From the NCBI RefSeq assembly GCF_004799345.1, contig NZ_SSMC01000002.1, forward strand, positions 372,001 through 436,000: DNA of 64,000 nt, in the 5' to 3' direction. Positions within the stretch are counted from its first letter, which is position 1. Each line of letters opens with the position of its first letter. The notes below the pieces were generated by a model that did not search any database, was not told the origin of the DNA, and worked only from the letters and a program-made list of their open reading frames with translations. Of this stretch, positions 43,306-52,814 are shown in pieces. This stretch comes from Robertkochia marina. GTDB lineage: Bacteria > Bacteroidota > Bacteroidia > Flavobacteriales > Flavobacteriaceae. The translations under genes and the position numbers were made by a program.

Positions 43306-43581
43306 ATGACAAATTTGAAAGACGGGTTTTATTACATATACGTATTGAAAAGTTTGAGAGATGGGAAGAAGTATACCGGATTTACAACAAATTTGTCATT
43401 AAGATTTGAGGCTCATAATTCGGGTAGGGTACCTTCAACTAAATTTAGAAGGCCTTTGGAATTGATCTATTTTGAAGGTTGTTTGTCAAGGAAAGATGCA
43501 ATAAAAAGAGAAAAATATTTAAAGACACACTACGGAAAGATGTATTTGGGCAACCGCCTCAAATCTTATTTCACAGGTTAG
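43306..43581 (+). CDS. GIY-YIG nuclease domain protein
   Basis: A 91-residue single-domain GIY-YIG nuclease: FYYIYVLKSLRDGKKYTGFT holds the Y-I-Y...Y-T-G signature, followed by the conserved Arg region LRFEAHNSG and the glutamate LIYFEGCLSRKDAIKREKY. Members of this YhbQ/URI-like subfamily are common small mobile genes in Flavobacteriaceae. It lies between two copies of the first 36 bases of the uxs gene. This strongly suggests it arrived by an insertion that regenerated the target's 5' end. Confidence 0.92.
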   Translation: MTNLKDGFYYIYVLKSLRDGKKYTGFTTNLSLRFEAHNSGRVPSTKFRRPLELIYFEGCLSRKDAIKREKYLKTHYGKMYLGNRLKSYFTG

Positions 43582-43617
43582 GGTTGTTAGACTATTATTA
43601 CAAATAATAATTATAGA

Positions 43618-44577
43618 ATGAAAAGAGTTTTAGTTACCGGAGGGGCCGGGTTTATAGGCAGCCATTTATGTCAACGTCTGTTAGAGGAAGGAAATGAGGT
43701 CATTTGCCTGGATAATTATTTTACCGGCAGTAAGAGCAATATTCTCCACCTGATGGATAACCCGTATTTTGAATTGGTGCGCCATGATATCACCCACCCT
43801 TATTTCGCTGAAGTGGATGAGATCTACAACATGGCCTGTCCTGCGAGTCCGGTGCACTACCAGTACAATCCTATAAAGACCATCAAGACCTCGGTCATGG
43901 GGGCAATAAATATGCTGGGACTGGCAAAACGAGTAAAGGCGAGGATTTTGCAGGCCAGTACCTCAGAGGTTTATGGAGACCCGACGGTTCATCCGCAACC
44001 GGAGTCTTACTGGGGTAATGTGAATCCCATCGGGCTACGTTCCTGTTACGACGAAGGGAAGAGGTGTGCAGAGACCCTGTTTATGGATTACCACAACTCG
44101 AATAAGGTGGATATCAAGATCATCAGGATCTTTAATACCTATGGGCCCAATATGAATCCCGATGATGGGAGGGTAGTATCGAATTTTATTGTTCAGGCCT
44201 TGCAGGGAAAAGATATTACAATCTATGGAGACGGGATGCAAACCCGCTCTTTTCAGTATGTAGACGACCTGATAGAAGGTACCGTGCGAATGATGAACAG
44301 TCCTGCTGACTTTATCGGGCCGGTAAACATTGGAAATCCTCATGAATTCACCATGCTTGAGCTTGCTGAGAATATTATTGACCTTATTGGGAGCAGCTCT
44401 CAACTGGTTCATCTGCCGCTTCCTAAAGACGACCCCAAACAACGTCGCCCGGATATCAGCCTGGCCAAGGAGAAACTCGGTGATTGGGAACCCCGTATAC
44501 AGCTTCGGGAAGGATTGTCAAAGACGATCAATTATTTTGAAAAGGTCTTAAAGAAGCAGGTTCATAATACTATTTAG
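43618..44577 (+). CDS. uxs: UDP-glucuronate decarboxylase (NAD-dependent epimerase/dehydratase family)
   Basis: A 319-residue short-chain dehydrogenase-like enzyme that converts UDP-glucuronate to UDP-xylose for polysaccharides. It has the NAD motif GGAGFIGSH, the [14 protein letters not shown] segment and [10 protein letters not shown] with the catalytic Ser/Thr. The YxxxK motif (Tyr/Lys) lies in SCYDEGKR, and [19 protein letters not shown] is typical of UXS. Full length; its start codon is the second copy of a duplicated 36-bp segment. Confidence 0.92.
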   Translation: MKRVLVTGGAGFIGSHLCQRLLEEGNEVICLDNYFTGSKSNILHLMDNPYFELVRHDITHPYFAEVDEIYNMACPASPVHYQYNPIKTIKTSVMGAINMLGLAKRVKARILQASTSEVYGDPTVHPQPESYWGNVNPIGLRSCYDEGKRCAETLFMDYHNSNKVDIKIIRIFNTYGPNMNPDDGRVVSNFIVQALQGKDITIYGDGMQTRSFQYVDDLIEGTVRMMNSPADFIGPVNIGNPHEFTMLELAENIIDLIGSSSQLVHLPLPKDDPKQRRPDISLAKEKLGDWEPRIQLREGLSKTINYFEKVLKKQVHNTI

Positions 44578-44582
44578 TGACA

Positions 44583-44645
44583 AGTAACATGTAACAAGTA
44601 ACAAGTGATAAGTGATAAGTGATAAGTGAAAAGTAACAAGTGACA
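44583..44645. repeat. Tandem AAGTAAC / AAGTGATA short repeats
   Basis: Eight or nine imperfect copies of a 7-8 nt unit (CAAGTAACA, AAGTGATA) directly after uxs. Related words on the opposite strand (TGTTACCTGTCACC) occur at 44716-44742. Confidence 0.8.
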
Positions 44646-44749
44646 GGGTGTATGACCCTGATATAGGTTGACCACCTTAAAGTCGAAAATAATCCAAATT
44701 TCACGACCCACCACCTGTTACCTGTCACCTATTACCTATCACTTCTCCA

Positions 44750-44781
44750 AAAAAAAACAGCCACCCATAATCAGGTGGCTG
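44750..44781 (-). terminator. Terminator of the proline operon
   Basis: Stem CAGCCACC / GGTGGCTG with 8-nt loop, with eight T following on the minus strand, 27 bp after the proB stop. Confidence 0.85.
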
Positions 44782-44808
44782 CTTCATGAAAATATAATCG
44801 GATCAGGA

Positions 44809-45585
44809 TTATGCGATCTTAGTAAAGGCGGTATCCTGGTTAATGGTGTTCAGGATAAAATTATCTTCCAGACCATTTACGATCCAGGTTTCAATATTCG
44901 CCTTATTGGCAATTTCCAGGGCCATCACCTTAGAACTCATTCCGCCGGTTCCGTGGGTAGATTTGTCTTCATCAACAACTTCTTTTTTAAGATCTTTGAA
45001 GTTATCTACCTCTTCAATGGTTTCCGGTTGTTCATTTACGAACGATTCTTTGGTGTAAATACCGTTGGTGTTGGTGGCTATAACCAAAAGGTCAACCTCC
45101 AACAGGGCTGCGGTCATGGCAGCAAGACGGTCGTTGTCACCGAATTGTATCTCATCGGTGGCTACGGTATCGTTCTCATTGATAATTGGAATGTAGCCAT
45201 TGTTTACCAGTACATCCACCACGTTCTTGATATTCTCTCTTGATACCTCTTTTTCAAAATCAGCATAAGAGAGCAGACATTGAGAAGCCAATAGTCCGAG
45301 CTCCCTGAAACTTTCCTGGAAAATTCGGATCAGGTGTGGCTGCCCAATAGAGGTCAACGCCTGTTTCACATTGATCTCGGCGTGATCACTCTCCAGTTCT
45401 ACGAACTGCTTGGCCACCACTTTGGCTCCTGAACTCACAATAATGAATTCATAGTCATCAGAAAGGGCAGCGATCTGCCTTCCGATATCTTCGATCTTTC
45501 CACGTGATAACTGGTCAGATTCTTTTGTCAGGGTATTAGACCCTATTTTTAACAGTACTCTTTTTTTCTTTTTTGACGTACTCAT
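44809..45585 (-). CDS. proB: Glutamate 5-kinase (short form)
   Basis: A 258-residue kinase that phosphorylates glutamate in proline synthesis. It has the N-terminal VLLKIGSNTLT, IVSSGAKVVA, NENDTVATDEIQFGDND and GTGGMSSKVMA motifs of amino-acid kinases. It lacks the C-terminal PUA domain of E. coli ProB (367 residues), as in many Bacteroidetes. ATG at 45585 is preferred; an earlier start would add 19 unconserved residues. Third gene of proC-proA-proB. Confidence 0.93.
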   Translation of the reverse strand: MSTSKKKKRVLLKIGSNTLTKESDQLSRGKIEDIGRQIAALSDDYEFIIVSSGAKVVAKQFVELESDHAEINVKQALTSIGQPHLIRIFQESFRELGLLASQCLLSYADFEKEVSRENIKNVVDVLVNNGYIPIINENDTVATDEIQFGDNDRLAAMTAALLEVDLLVIATNTNGIYTKESFVNEQPETIEEVDNFKDLKKEVVDEDKSTHGTGGMSSKVMALEIANKANIETWIVNGLEDNFILNTINQDTAFTKIA

Positions 45586-45698
45586 TGTTTTTTGTTTCGA
45601 GTCTGCACCAAAGTGCGACTCATTATTTAGGTGTTCACCCATTCCAGGTGAAATTATTAAGATTTAAAGCGATAGATTTCAGGGATAAAAACGAATTC

Positions 45699-46895
45699 TT
45701 ATCTGGTCTGGCCTTCACCATGGATGTACCATTTGTTGGTTACCAGGTGCTGCAGACCGATAGGTCCTCTTTGGTGAAGCTTATCTGTACTAATGGCAAG
45801 CTCACCTCCCAGTCCTAACTGTCCTCCATCGGTAAATCTGGTTGAAGCATTGTGATATACGGCCGCTGCATCTACATTGGTCATAAATACATCAGCAGTA
45901 TGCTGGTCCTTTGTAATGATCGAGCTGGAATGCCCTCCTGAATATTTATTGATCCAGGATACAGCATCTTCCACAGACTCCGTTTGCCCCAATACGATCT
46001 TATAGTCTAAGAACTCTTCATACCAAACGTCTTCAGATTCCAAAGGTTTTACCCCTTTAAGATCTTTCAGAGCCTGATCGGCCAGAATCTCTACTTCATG
46101 CTCATGAAGTAAAACGGTCAGTTCGTTAAGGAACTCCTCTTTTCCTTCAAGATTACTGTCTATAAGCACCTTATCTAAGGCGTTACAGGCAGAGATCTTT
46201 GCGGTCTTAGCATTTAAGATCACTTTTTTGGCCAATTCTTTATCGGCATCTTTGTGTACAAACACGAAGTTGTTACCTCGTCCGCTAACCACAACGGGGC
46301 AGGTAGCGTGTTCTTTTACAAAGGCGATCAGACGCTCACCACCACGGGGAACGATCAGGTCGATCTTTTCTGTAGGATTGGCTAAAAACTCCTGGGTTTC
46401 CTGGCGGTTAAATCTCAGGTAGGTTACCCAGTCGGTTATAATATTGTGTTCCTTTAAGGCTCGGTGCCAAAGGTCTACAATTACCAAATTTGAGTTCAGA
46501 GATTCTTTCCCTCCTTTTAGAAGGATCTTGTTCCCTGATTTGAATGCAATTCCTGCGGCTTCTACCGTTACATCAGGTCTTGATTCATAGATGATCATTA
46601 CCGTACCAAAAGGTGCGGTTTTATTTGAAACTTCCATCCCATTGTCATGGGTAAAATGAAAACGTTCTTTTCCAAGCGGATCTTCCTGAGATGCCAACTC
46701 TTCTAAAGAAGTGATCATTCCTTCGATCTTTGCATCGTTAACTTTTAACCGGTCTTCCATGGCGAGATCTTCACCGTTGTAGGAATCCAGGTCTTTTTTG
46801 TTGGCCTCAAGTATTGCCTCCTGTTCCTGACGGATCAGTTTTGCCATACTTAATAAAACATTGTTACGCTCTTTGATCGTAAGTATTGTGTTCAT
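45699..46895 (-). CDS. proA: Glutamate-5-semialdehyde dehydrogenase (gamma-glutamyl phosphate reductase)
   Basis: A 398-residue NADPH enzyme that reduces glutamyl phosphate. Motifs PFGTVMIIYESRPDVT, LKGGKES, and the catalytic Cys in KTAKISACNALDKVLI are present; family length is about 410-420. ATG at 46895 is preferred to GTG one codon upstream. It lies between proC and proB. Confidence 0.94.
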   Translation of the reverse strand: MNTILTIKERNNVLLSMAKLIRQEQEAILEANKKDLDSYNGEDLAMEDRLKVNDAKIEGMITSLEELASQEDPLGKERFHFTHDNGMEVSNKTAPFGTVMIIYESRPDVTVEAAGIAFKSGNKILLKGGKESLNSNLVIVDLWHRALKEHNIITDWVTYLRFNRQETQEFLANPTEKIDLIVPRGGERLIAFVKEHATCPVVVSGRGNNFVFVHKDADKELAKKVILNAKTAKISACNALDKVLIDSNLEGKEEFLNELTVLLHEHEVEILADQALKDLKGVKPLESEDVWYEEFLDYKIVLGQTESVEDAVSWINKYSGGHSSSIITKDQHTADVFMTNVDAAAVYHNASTRFTDGGQLGLGGELAISTDKLHQRGPIGLQHLVTNKWYIHGEGQTR

Positions 46896-47059
46896 CACGT
46901 TTATGCCGGTAGGATATGTTTTTGTTCGATACCGGACTTGAGGGTGTTTATTTTATCGAAGGATCCTGACATACGTACACCCTTTTGTTTTTTCCGTCAT
47001 CAGGTCCTTTATTAATAATGAATTAAAAATTATTGTTAGGTCTTTTGAGCAGTGGTTGT

Positions 47060-47854
47060 TTATTGCCCGTTGATATTGCTGATCTTGTCGTATGCTGCCA
47101 TAACACCTTTGATCACTGAAGAGCTCATACCATTATGCTCCATGGCGTTCAGTCCTTCAATGGTACAACCTTGAGGGGTAGTAACATTGTCTACCTCTAC
47201 TTCGGCCTGGGTCCCATCTTCGATCAATGAAGCGGCTCCAATGGCTACCTGGGCAACGATCTCCTGGGCTTCGTGTGGGTGGAATCCCATTTGTACACCT
47301 CCCTGTGTTAAGGCTCTGAGGAACCTTAAAAAGAAAGCAGTACCCGAAGCACCAAGTACGGTGGCAGGCTTCATTAGGCGTTGCTCGATGATAATGGCTT
47401 TTCCGATGGTGCCAAACATCTTTCTCACAAATTCAACATCTTCATCATCATTATTGTTCGCACAAATAAATGACATAGACTGCTGCTGGATCGCGGCGGT
47501 GTTAGGCATCGCTCTGATCACTTTGTTGTTCGGTACAAATTCATTGATCTCGTCTGTAGTAACCCCGGTTACTGTGGAGATCAGGATCTGATCGTCTCTA
47601 AGATGCTCTTTGATCTCGTCCAATACGATCTCAAGGATCCTGGGCTGAATACACAGGATGATCCATTTTGAATCTTTAATAGCTTCTACGTTGTTTGATG
47701 TAACACTCACTCCAGCCTGTTCTTTAATGATCTCAAGGTTCTCAGGAGATGCATCGGCCACCATGATGTTCTTTGGATCGAACAGCTCGCTGCTGGCGAG
47801 TCCGCTGATTATAGATTTTCCTAAATTTCCCGATCCAATTACAGTTACTTTCAT
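47060..47854 (-). CDS. proC: Pyrroline-5-carboxylate reductase, copy 1
   Basis: A 264-residue NAD(P)-binding enzyme making proline. GSGNLGKSIISGL dinucleotide motif, RAMPNTAAIQQQSM, and VTTPQGCTIEGLNAMEHNG are the ProC signatures. It leads the proline gene group. A second copy lies in the arg operon at 53980. Confidence 0.93.
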   Translation of the reverse strand: MKVTVIGSGNLGKSIISGLASSELFDPKNIMVADASPENLEIIKEQAGVSVTSNNVEAIKDSKWIILCIQPRILEIVLDEIKEHLRDDQILISTVTGVTTDEINEFVPNNKVIRAMPNTAAIQQQSMSFICANNNDDEDVEFVRKMFGTIGKAIIIEQRLMKPATVLGASGTAFFLRFLRALTQGGVQMGFHPHEAQEIVAQVAIGAASLIEDGTQAEVEVDNVTTPQGCTIEGLNAMEHNGMSSSVIKGVMAAYDKISNINGQ

Positions 47855-48494
47855 GTTTTGTTTTTAGGTTAATATTAATTTTCCTTCAATAGGTTCATGA
47901 TTCATGCCAAAAGATTTTCTGCTTCTTAAAACTTTAGAAACCTACTTTTTTGCCTAGTAGGTTGCGGTCTTTCAAAAAGGCGTCTTTTCTTACAGGTTCA
48001 AACCATGACCCGGTACCATTATAATATTATCATGCTCTAAAACAAGTTTCTAGCCCTGTTTTACATAATTTTAAAGTTTCAGAAAAGTAGTGTTAAAGAA
48101 TTTATGGGAGCTTACTGCTGCTTCCGGATTCTCATCGTAAAACATCAGGTAAGGGAATTTTGATTCTCGATGAAGTACTCATTTCCAACGTTTGAGAAGG
48201 ACATTTGAAAAATGATGAATTCAGACAGCAAAACGCCCGACTGCAAAGGAGAATAGCCGGAAACAGGCCTGAATTACAACAAAATTCTCGTCAGAAGTTT
48301 AACATTTCCTTAACTTTCAGGAGTCTTGTGAAAAACAGCTGAATCAGTCAGAATTTTCTTTTAAAGTGAAGTATAAAGAGTATGCTCCCGGAGGGGTGTA
48401 TTTTGAAGAATACCCGGAAATGAGTCGTGAATTTCTACTATTCTCATCTCCGGGTAAGGGTGACAGATCGACAATTCCTGACGAATTGTCAACC
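47855..48494. other. Intergenic between proC and argH
   Basis: About 640 bp with no gene found. A hairpin AACCTAC / GTAGGTT lies at 47939-47963 in the proC leader. A GACAATTC-CTGAC-GAATTGTC hairpin at 48468-48488 lies just after argH without a T-run and could end that transcript. Confidence 0.5.
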
Positions 48495-49781
48495 TTAATG
48501 CGCCAATAATTGTTTCATTTTTAAACGGATCTCCTCAATAGCAGGGTTGCCTATACTGCCGGTATGGGTGTGCGTTGCATCTTTAACCGGTTTAAACTCT
48601 CCGGCCTCGATGGCTTGCCCCATGATCTGATATGCCTCCCGAAAGGGGGTGCCCTCAATAACCATTTGGTTAAGGGTATCTACACTAAAGAGATAGTCGT
48701 ATTTAGGGTCGTCCAGTATATTAGTGTTCACCTGCATTTCCTTCATAGAAAAGGTCATCATTTCCAGGCAGCTTTTCATTTCCTGAATAGCAGGTACAAT
48801 GAGCTCCTTGCAAAGCTGTAATTCTCTGTGATAACCGCTGGGCAGGTTGGTGGTAAGCATGGTCAGGGTGTTGGGGAGGGCCTGAAGTTTATTACACTTA
48901 CCTCTTATGAGTTCAAATACATCGGGATTTTTTTTATGGGGCATGATGCTGCTTCCCGTAGTTAACTCCTTTGGAAAACTTATAAAATCAAAATTCTGAC
49001 TCATATACAGGCAGACATCCATTGCCATTTTACCCAGGGTGCCCGCAATGCCGGCAAGTCCGAAGGCAGTGTATTTCTCTACTTTTCCGCGTCCCATCTG
49101 GGCAGCTACTACGTTATATTTAAGGGTTTGAAATCCTAAAGCCTTTGTGGTGTGCTCTCTGTCAATAGGGAAGGAGCTGCCATATCCGGCGGCACTTCCC
49201 AGCGGATTTTGATCGCAAACAGCCGTGGCGGCATTGATCATGTAAAGATCATCGATCAGGCTTTCTGCGTAGGCTCCGAGCCACAATGCGAAAGAAGAAG
49301 GCATGGCTACCTGCAGGTGGGTGTAACCGGGCAGCAATACATTCTTATATTTTTCGGCAAGGCCTAAGAGCTCGTCGAACAACTCAGCGGTTAACATTTT
49401 TACGGCCTTTAGTTCGTCTTTCAGATACAATTGCATGGCTACCAGCACCTGATCGTTACGTGATCGTGCGGTATGGATCTTCTTTCCTGTATCACCCAGT
49501 TTTTGGGTAAGAAGAAATTCGATCTGTGAGTGCATATCTTCAAACTCTTGCCCAATAGTGAATGCTCCCTTTTCAATGCTCTTTTCGATCTCGTGAAGCG
49601 CTTTTACCAGGGCATTACTCTCTTCCTTACTGATAAGTCCAACCTTGGCCAGCATTTCTGCATGTGCCATAGAAGCGATCACATCATATTTTGCCAGTAC
49701 CAGATCGTATTCGCGATCATCTCCAACAGTGAAATGATCTACTTTTTCTTCGGTTTTATATCCTTTGTCCCAGAGTTTCAT
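48495..49781 (-). CDS. argH: Argininosuccinate lyase
   Basis: A 428-residue enzyme that splits argininosuccinate to arginine and fumarate. The superfamily signature GSSIMPHKKNPD is present, as are HTARSRNDQV and the GYTHLQVAMP histidine region. Last gene of the arginine operon; separated from argE by a 200-bp repeat-filled gap. Confidence 0.95.
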   Translation of the reverse strand: MKLWDKGYKTEEKVDHFTVGDDREYDLVLAKYDVIASMAHAEMLAKVGLISKEESNALVKALHEIEKSIEKGAFTIGQEFEDMHSQIEFLLTQKLGDTGKKIHTARSRNDQVLVAMQLYLKDELKAVKMLTAELFDELLGLAEKYKNVLLPGYTHLQVAMPSSFALWLGAYAESLIDDLYMINAATAVCDQNPLGSAAGYGSSFPIDREHTTKALGFQTLKYNVVAAQMGRGKVEKYTAFGLAGIAGTLGKMAMDVCLYMSQNFDFISFPKELTTGSSIMPHKKNPDVFELIRGKCNKLQALPNTLTMLTTNLPSGYHRELQLCKELIVPAIQEMKSCLEMMTFSMKEMQVNTNILDDPKYDYLFSVDTLNQMVIEGTPFREAYQIMGQAIEAGEFKPVKDATHTHTGSIGNPAIEEIRLKMKQLLAH

Positions 49782-49790
49782 TTTATTACG

Positions 49791-49945
49791 GTTATGCGGT
49801 CCTGCCTGACGGCAGGCAGGTTTGCGGTTATGCGGTTATGCGGTTATACGGTTATACGGTTATGCGGTCCTGCCTGACGGCAGGCAGGTTTGCGGTTATG
49901 CGGTTATACGGTTATGCGGTTATACGGTTATGCGGTTATACAGTT
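49791..49945. repeat. Array of GGTTATGC/GGTTATAC octamers with embedded hairpins
   Basis: About fifteen imperfect tandem copies of an 8-nt unit (GCGGTTAT or ACGGTTAT). Twice the array is interrupted by the same palindromic insert CCTGCCTGACGGCAGGCAGG (near 49801 and 49869). The larger unit of about 68 bp is thus duplicated. It lies between argE and argH, inside the operon. Confidence 0.85.
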
Positions 49946-49978
49946 ATATGTTACATGTCACCTGTCACTTATTACTTG

Positions 49979-51067
49979 TTAGTGGCTTTTTTGTACTGAT
50001 TTTTTAGCAAGCACTGATTCCAACAATTCTGCATAAATATCAATGCCTTTAAAGATCTCATCCACATAGATAAATTCATCTGCCGAGTGCGAGCGGGTAG
50101 AGTCGCCCGGGCCTAGTTTTAGTGACGGACAACTTAATACTGCCTGGTCAGACAGGGTAGGAGACCCATAGGTTTTTCGACCCATATTGATTCCGGCCTG
50201 AACCAGTGGATGGTCTTCAGGGATAGAAGAGGATCCCAGTCTGAGTGATCGGGGTTCGATACTGCATGGAGCTTCGTTCTGAAGGATCTCATTGATCTCG
50301 GCATTGGAGTATTTTTCATTTACTCTTACATCGATCACCAATTTTACAGCAGCGGGTACCACATTGTGCTGGGTTCCGGCCTGTATTTGAGAAACGGTAA
50401 GTTTTACATCTCCCAGGAGGTCTGAGGACTTTTCAAATTTATAGTCTTTAAACCATTGCAATACCTCAATGGTATTGTAAATCGCATTGTTGTCGTTAGG
50501 GTGGGCCGCGTGCCCGGGTGTGCCGGCTATAGTTGCATCAAAAACCACCAGGCCTTTTTCTGCGATGGCCAGTTGCATCTGAGTTGGTTCCCCTACGATG
50601 GCAACGTCAGGTGCCGGAATTGATTTCAGTACTGAATTTAGTCCGTTAGCACCGCTGTTCTCTTCTTCTGCTGAAGCCACCATGACCAGGTTATAATTGA
50701 GGTTTTTTTGATCGTATAACCAGGTGAATACAGCAAGCAAGGAAACCAGGCATCCCCCCGCATCATTACTGCCAAGGCCGAAAAGTTTTCCGTCTTCCAA
50801 AGTGGCCATAAAAGGATCTCTTGTATAACCAACATTGGGCTTCACGGTATCGTGATGCGAATTGAGTAGTAAAAGCGGAGCCCCTTCTTTATAATGTTTA
50901 TTAAAGGCCCACAGATTATTGTTCTCCCTGTGAAAGGGGATTTGATGTTGCTCAAACCAGGCTTCCAGGAGCTTGGCGGTATTGTGCTCTTCCTTAGAGA
51001 AGGAAGGAGTTTCCACCAGTTCTGTCAATAGCTCGAGGGCTTCTTTTTTCAAGGTTTCAAGACTCAT
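49979..51067 (-). CDS. argE: M20 family acyl-ornithine deacylase
   Basis: A 362-residue zinc peptidase-like enzyme that removes the N-acyl group of citrulline/ornithine intermediates. Metal motifs NSHHDTVKP (HxD), GSNDAGG (bridging Asp), and ASAEEENSGA (Glu-Glu) are visible. Start overlaps the argB stop by one base. In Bacteroidetes this enzyme acts on acylcitrulline after carbamoylation. Confidence 0.9.
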   Translation of the reverse strand: MSLETLKKEALELLTELVETPSFSKEEHNTAKLLEAWFEQHQIPFHRENNNLWAFNKHYKEGAPLLLLNSHHDTVKPNVGYTRDPFMATLEDGKLFGLGSNDAGGCLVSLLAVFTWLYDQKNLNYNLVMVASAEEENSGANGLNSVLKSIPAPDVAIVGEPTQMQLAIAEKGLVVFDATIAGTPGHAAHPNDNNAIYNTIEVLQWFKDYKFEKSSDLLGDVKLTVSQIQAGTQHNVVPAAVKLVIDVRVNEKYSNAEINEILQNEAPCSIEPRSLRLGSSSIPEDHPLVQAGINMGRKTYGSPTLSDQAVLSCPSLKLGPGDSTRSHSADEFIYVDEIFKGIDIYAELLESVLAKKSVQKSH

Positions 51068-51843
51068 TACAGGAATATTTTTGTGTGATTTACAGTGGTG
51101 TTTTCAATCATTTCATGCGATCCGATCATTACTTCGTCAACTCCATTTTTCAGTGCATCAAAGGCATTGTGAAGTTTAGGAAGCATTCCATCGGCAATAA
51201 TCCCACTCGCTTTCAGGGTTTCGAAATAAGTGGGGGTTATTTCAGGGATCACGGAGTTTTCATCGCTCACCTCTTTTAACACCCCTTTCTTTTCAAAACA
51301 ATAGTAGAGTCGGGTCCTCCATTCCGATGATAAGGCTCCCGCCATGGCAGCAGCAATGGTATCGGCATTGGTATTTAAAAGCTGGCCGTTACCGTCATGG
51401 GTTACCGCACAAAAAACCGGGGTTACCTGTGCCTCGAGAAGGAGGTTGAGTTGAGTGACATTGACCCGGGTGATGTCTCCGGCAAAACCATAATCAATGG
51501 TGGTTACCCGTCTTTTTTCAGCGGTGATGATATTCATATCGGCTCCGCTCATACCAATGGCATTGCAACCTTCGGCCTGAAGAGCAGCTGTGATATTTTT
51601 GTTCACGTAACCCGCATAGACCATGGTTACCACCTTCAGGGTCTCTTCACAGGTGATTCTTCGACCCTGGTGCATTTTTACCGGGATGCCCATTTTACCG
51701 GCAGTTTCACTTGCCAGTTTTCCGCCTCCGTGTACCAATAGTTTCCGGCCGGGCATTTTGGCCAGAGATTTAAGAAAACCATTCAGCAGGAATGGGTTTT
51801 CGATAACATTCCCCCCGATTTTTACGATACTGAGTTCTTGCAT
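51067..51843 (-). CDS. argB: Acetylglutamate kinase
   Basis: A 258-residue amino-acid kinase phosphorylating N-acylglutamate. Motifs IVKIGGNVIENP, LLVHGGGKLASE, GMSGADMNI and LNTNADTIAAAMAGAL (kinase nucleotide region) match the family. It directly follows argF' (11 bp). Confidence 0.93.
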   Translation of the reverse strand: MQELSIVKIGGNVIENPFLLNGFLKSLAKMPGRKLLVHGGGKLASETAGKMGIPVKMHQGRRITCEETLKVVTMVYAGYVNKNITAALQAEGCNAIGMSGADMNIITAEKRRVTTIDYGFAGDITRVNVTQLNLLLEAQVTPVFCAVTHDGNGQLLNTNADTIAAAMAGALSSEWRTRLYYCFEKKGVLKEVSDENSVIPEITPTYFETLKASGIIADGMLPKLHNAFDALKNGVDEVMIGSHEMIENTTVNHTKIFL

Positions 51844-51854
51844 GACCTGGTACT

Positions 51855-52811
51855 TTATTTAGTGAGTAGTTCTTTTAAGACGGCCTGTGCTGCCCAGGTT
51901 CTGTTGTTTGCCTGTTCGATAACCAGGCTTTGGGTACTATCAAGCACAGCATCTTCTACGACCACATTTCTTCTAACCGGCAGACAATGCATGAATTTTG
52001 CCTTCCCTAGTTTTTCCATCGTTACCATCCAGTTTTCATCCTGCGAAAGTACCTGCCCATAATCCTGGTAGGAGCTCCAGTTCTTGGCATACACGAAGTC
52101 TGCACCTTTTAAGGCTTCTTCCTGGTTATGGAACACAGGAACGTTGCCAACAATTTCAGGTGCCAGATCATAGCCATGAGGGTGGGTTATGGTAAGGTCT
52201 GCCCCCATAAGTTTCATCATCTTTACAAAAGAATTAGGGACGGCCTGAGGTAACGCCTTTGGATGAGGAGCCCAGGTAAGTACCACCTTGGGGTTTGGGG
52301 TGTTTTTTTGTTCTTCGATGGTGATCGCATCGGCCAGGGCCTGAAGCGGGTGGGCAGTGGCGCTTTCCATATTGATAACAGGCACTGTAGCGTATTTTGC
52401 AAAACTTTTCAGCAGGATCTCACTATAGTCCTTCTCTCTGTCCTTCAGGCTGGGAAAGGCTCTGAGGCCGATCAGATCAGCATATTGAGATATGACCGCA
52501 GCGGCCTCTTTAATATGTTCGGCCTTATCGGCATTCATTACCGTGCCATCTTCGAATTCCAGCTGCCAGCCATCCTGGTTGAAATTGATCACCATGACCT
52601 CCATCCCAAGGTTTCGGGCAGCTTTTTGAGTGCTTAAACGCGTTCTGAGGCTGCTGTTGAAAAACAGCATGGCCAAGGTTTTGTGCTGCCCCAGGTTCTT
52701 TTGTGCCAAGGGAGCTTTTTTCTGGTTCCTTCCTTCCTGTATCAGGGCCTGCAGATCATTAATATCTTCCAGGTCTGTATAGGTGTTTATTATCTGTTGA
52801 GTTGTTGTCAT
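51855..52811 (-). CDS. argF': N-acyl-ornithine carbamoyltransferase (acetyl- or succinyl-ornithine type)
   Basis: A 318-residue transcarbamylase. The carbamoyl phosphate site is NSSLRTRLSTQ, the variant of STRTR found in acetyl/succinylornithine enzymes. The HCLPVRRN motif contains the catalytic Cys. Bacteroidetes use an acylated-ornithine route; B. fragilis uses succinylornithine, and the residue that distinguishes acetyl from succinyl substrate cannot be assigned here by eye. Three bases separate it from argD. Confidence 0.9.
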   Translation of the reverse strand: MTTTQQIINTYTDLEDINDLQALIQEGRNQKKAPLAQKNLGQHKTLAMLFFNSSLRTRLSTQKAARNLGMEVMVINFNQDGWQLEFEDGTVMNADKAEHIKEAAAVISQYADLIGLRAFPSLKDREKDYSEILLKSFAKYATVPVINMESATAHPLQALADAITIEEQKNTPNPKVVLTWAPHPKALPQAVPNSFVKMMKLMGADLTITHPHGYDLAPEIVGNVPVFHNQEEALKGADFVYAKNWSSYQDYGQVLSQDENWMVTMEKLGKAKFMHCLPVRRNVVVEDAVLDSTQSLVIEQANNRTWAAQAVLKELLTK

Positions 52812-52814
52812 GTG

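Noticed and set aside
44668-45243. Plus-strand 191-codon frame
   Set aside because: Antisense to proB and its terminator; composition is a mirror of the proB codons.
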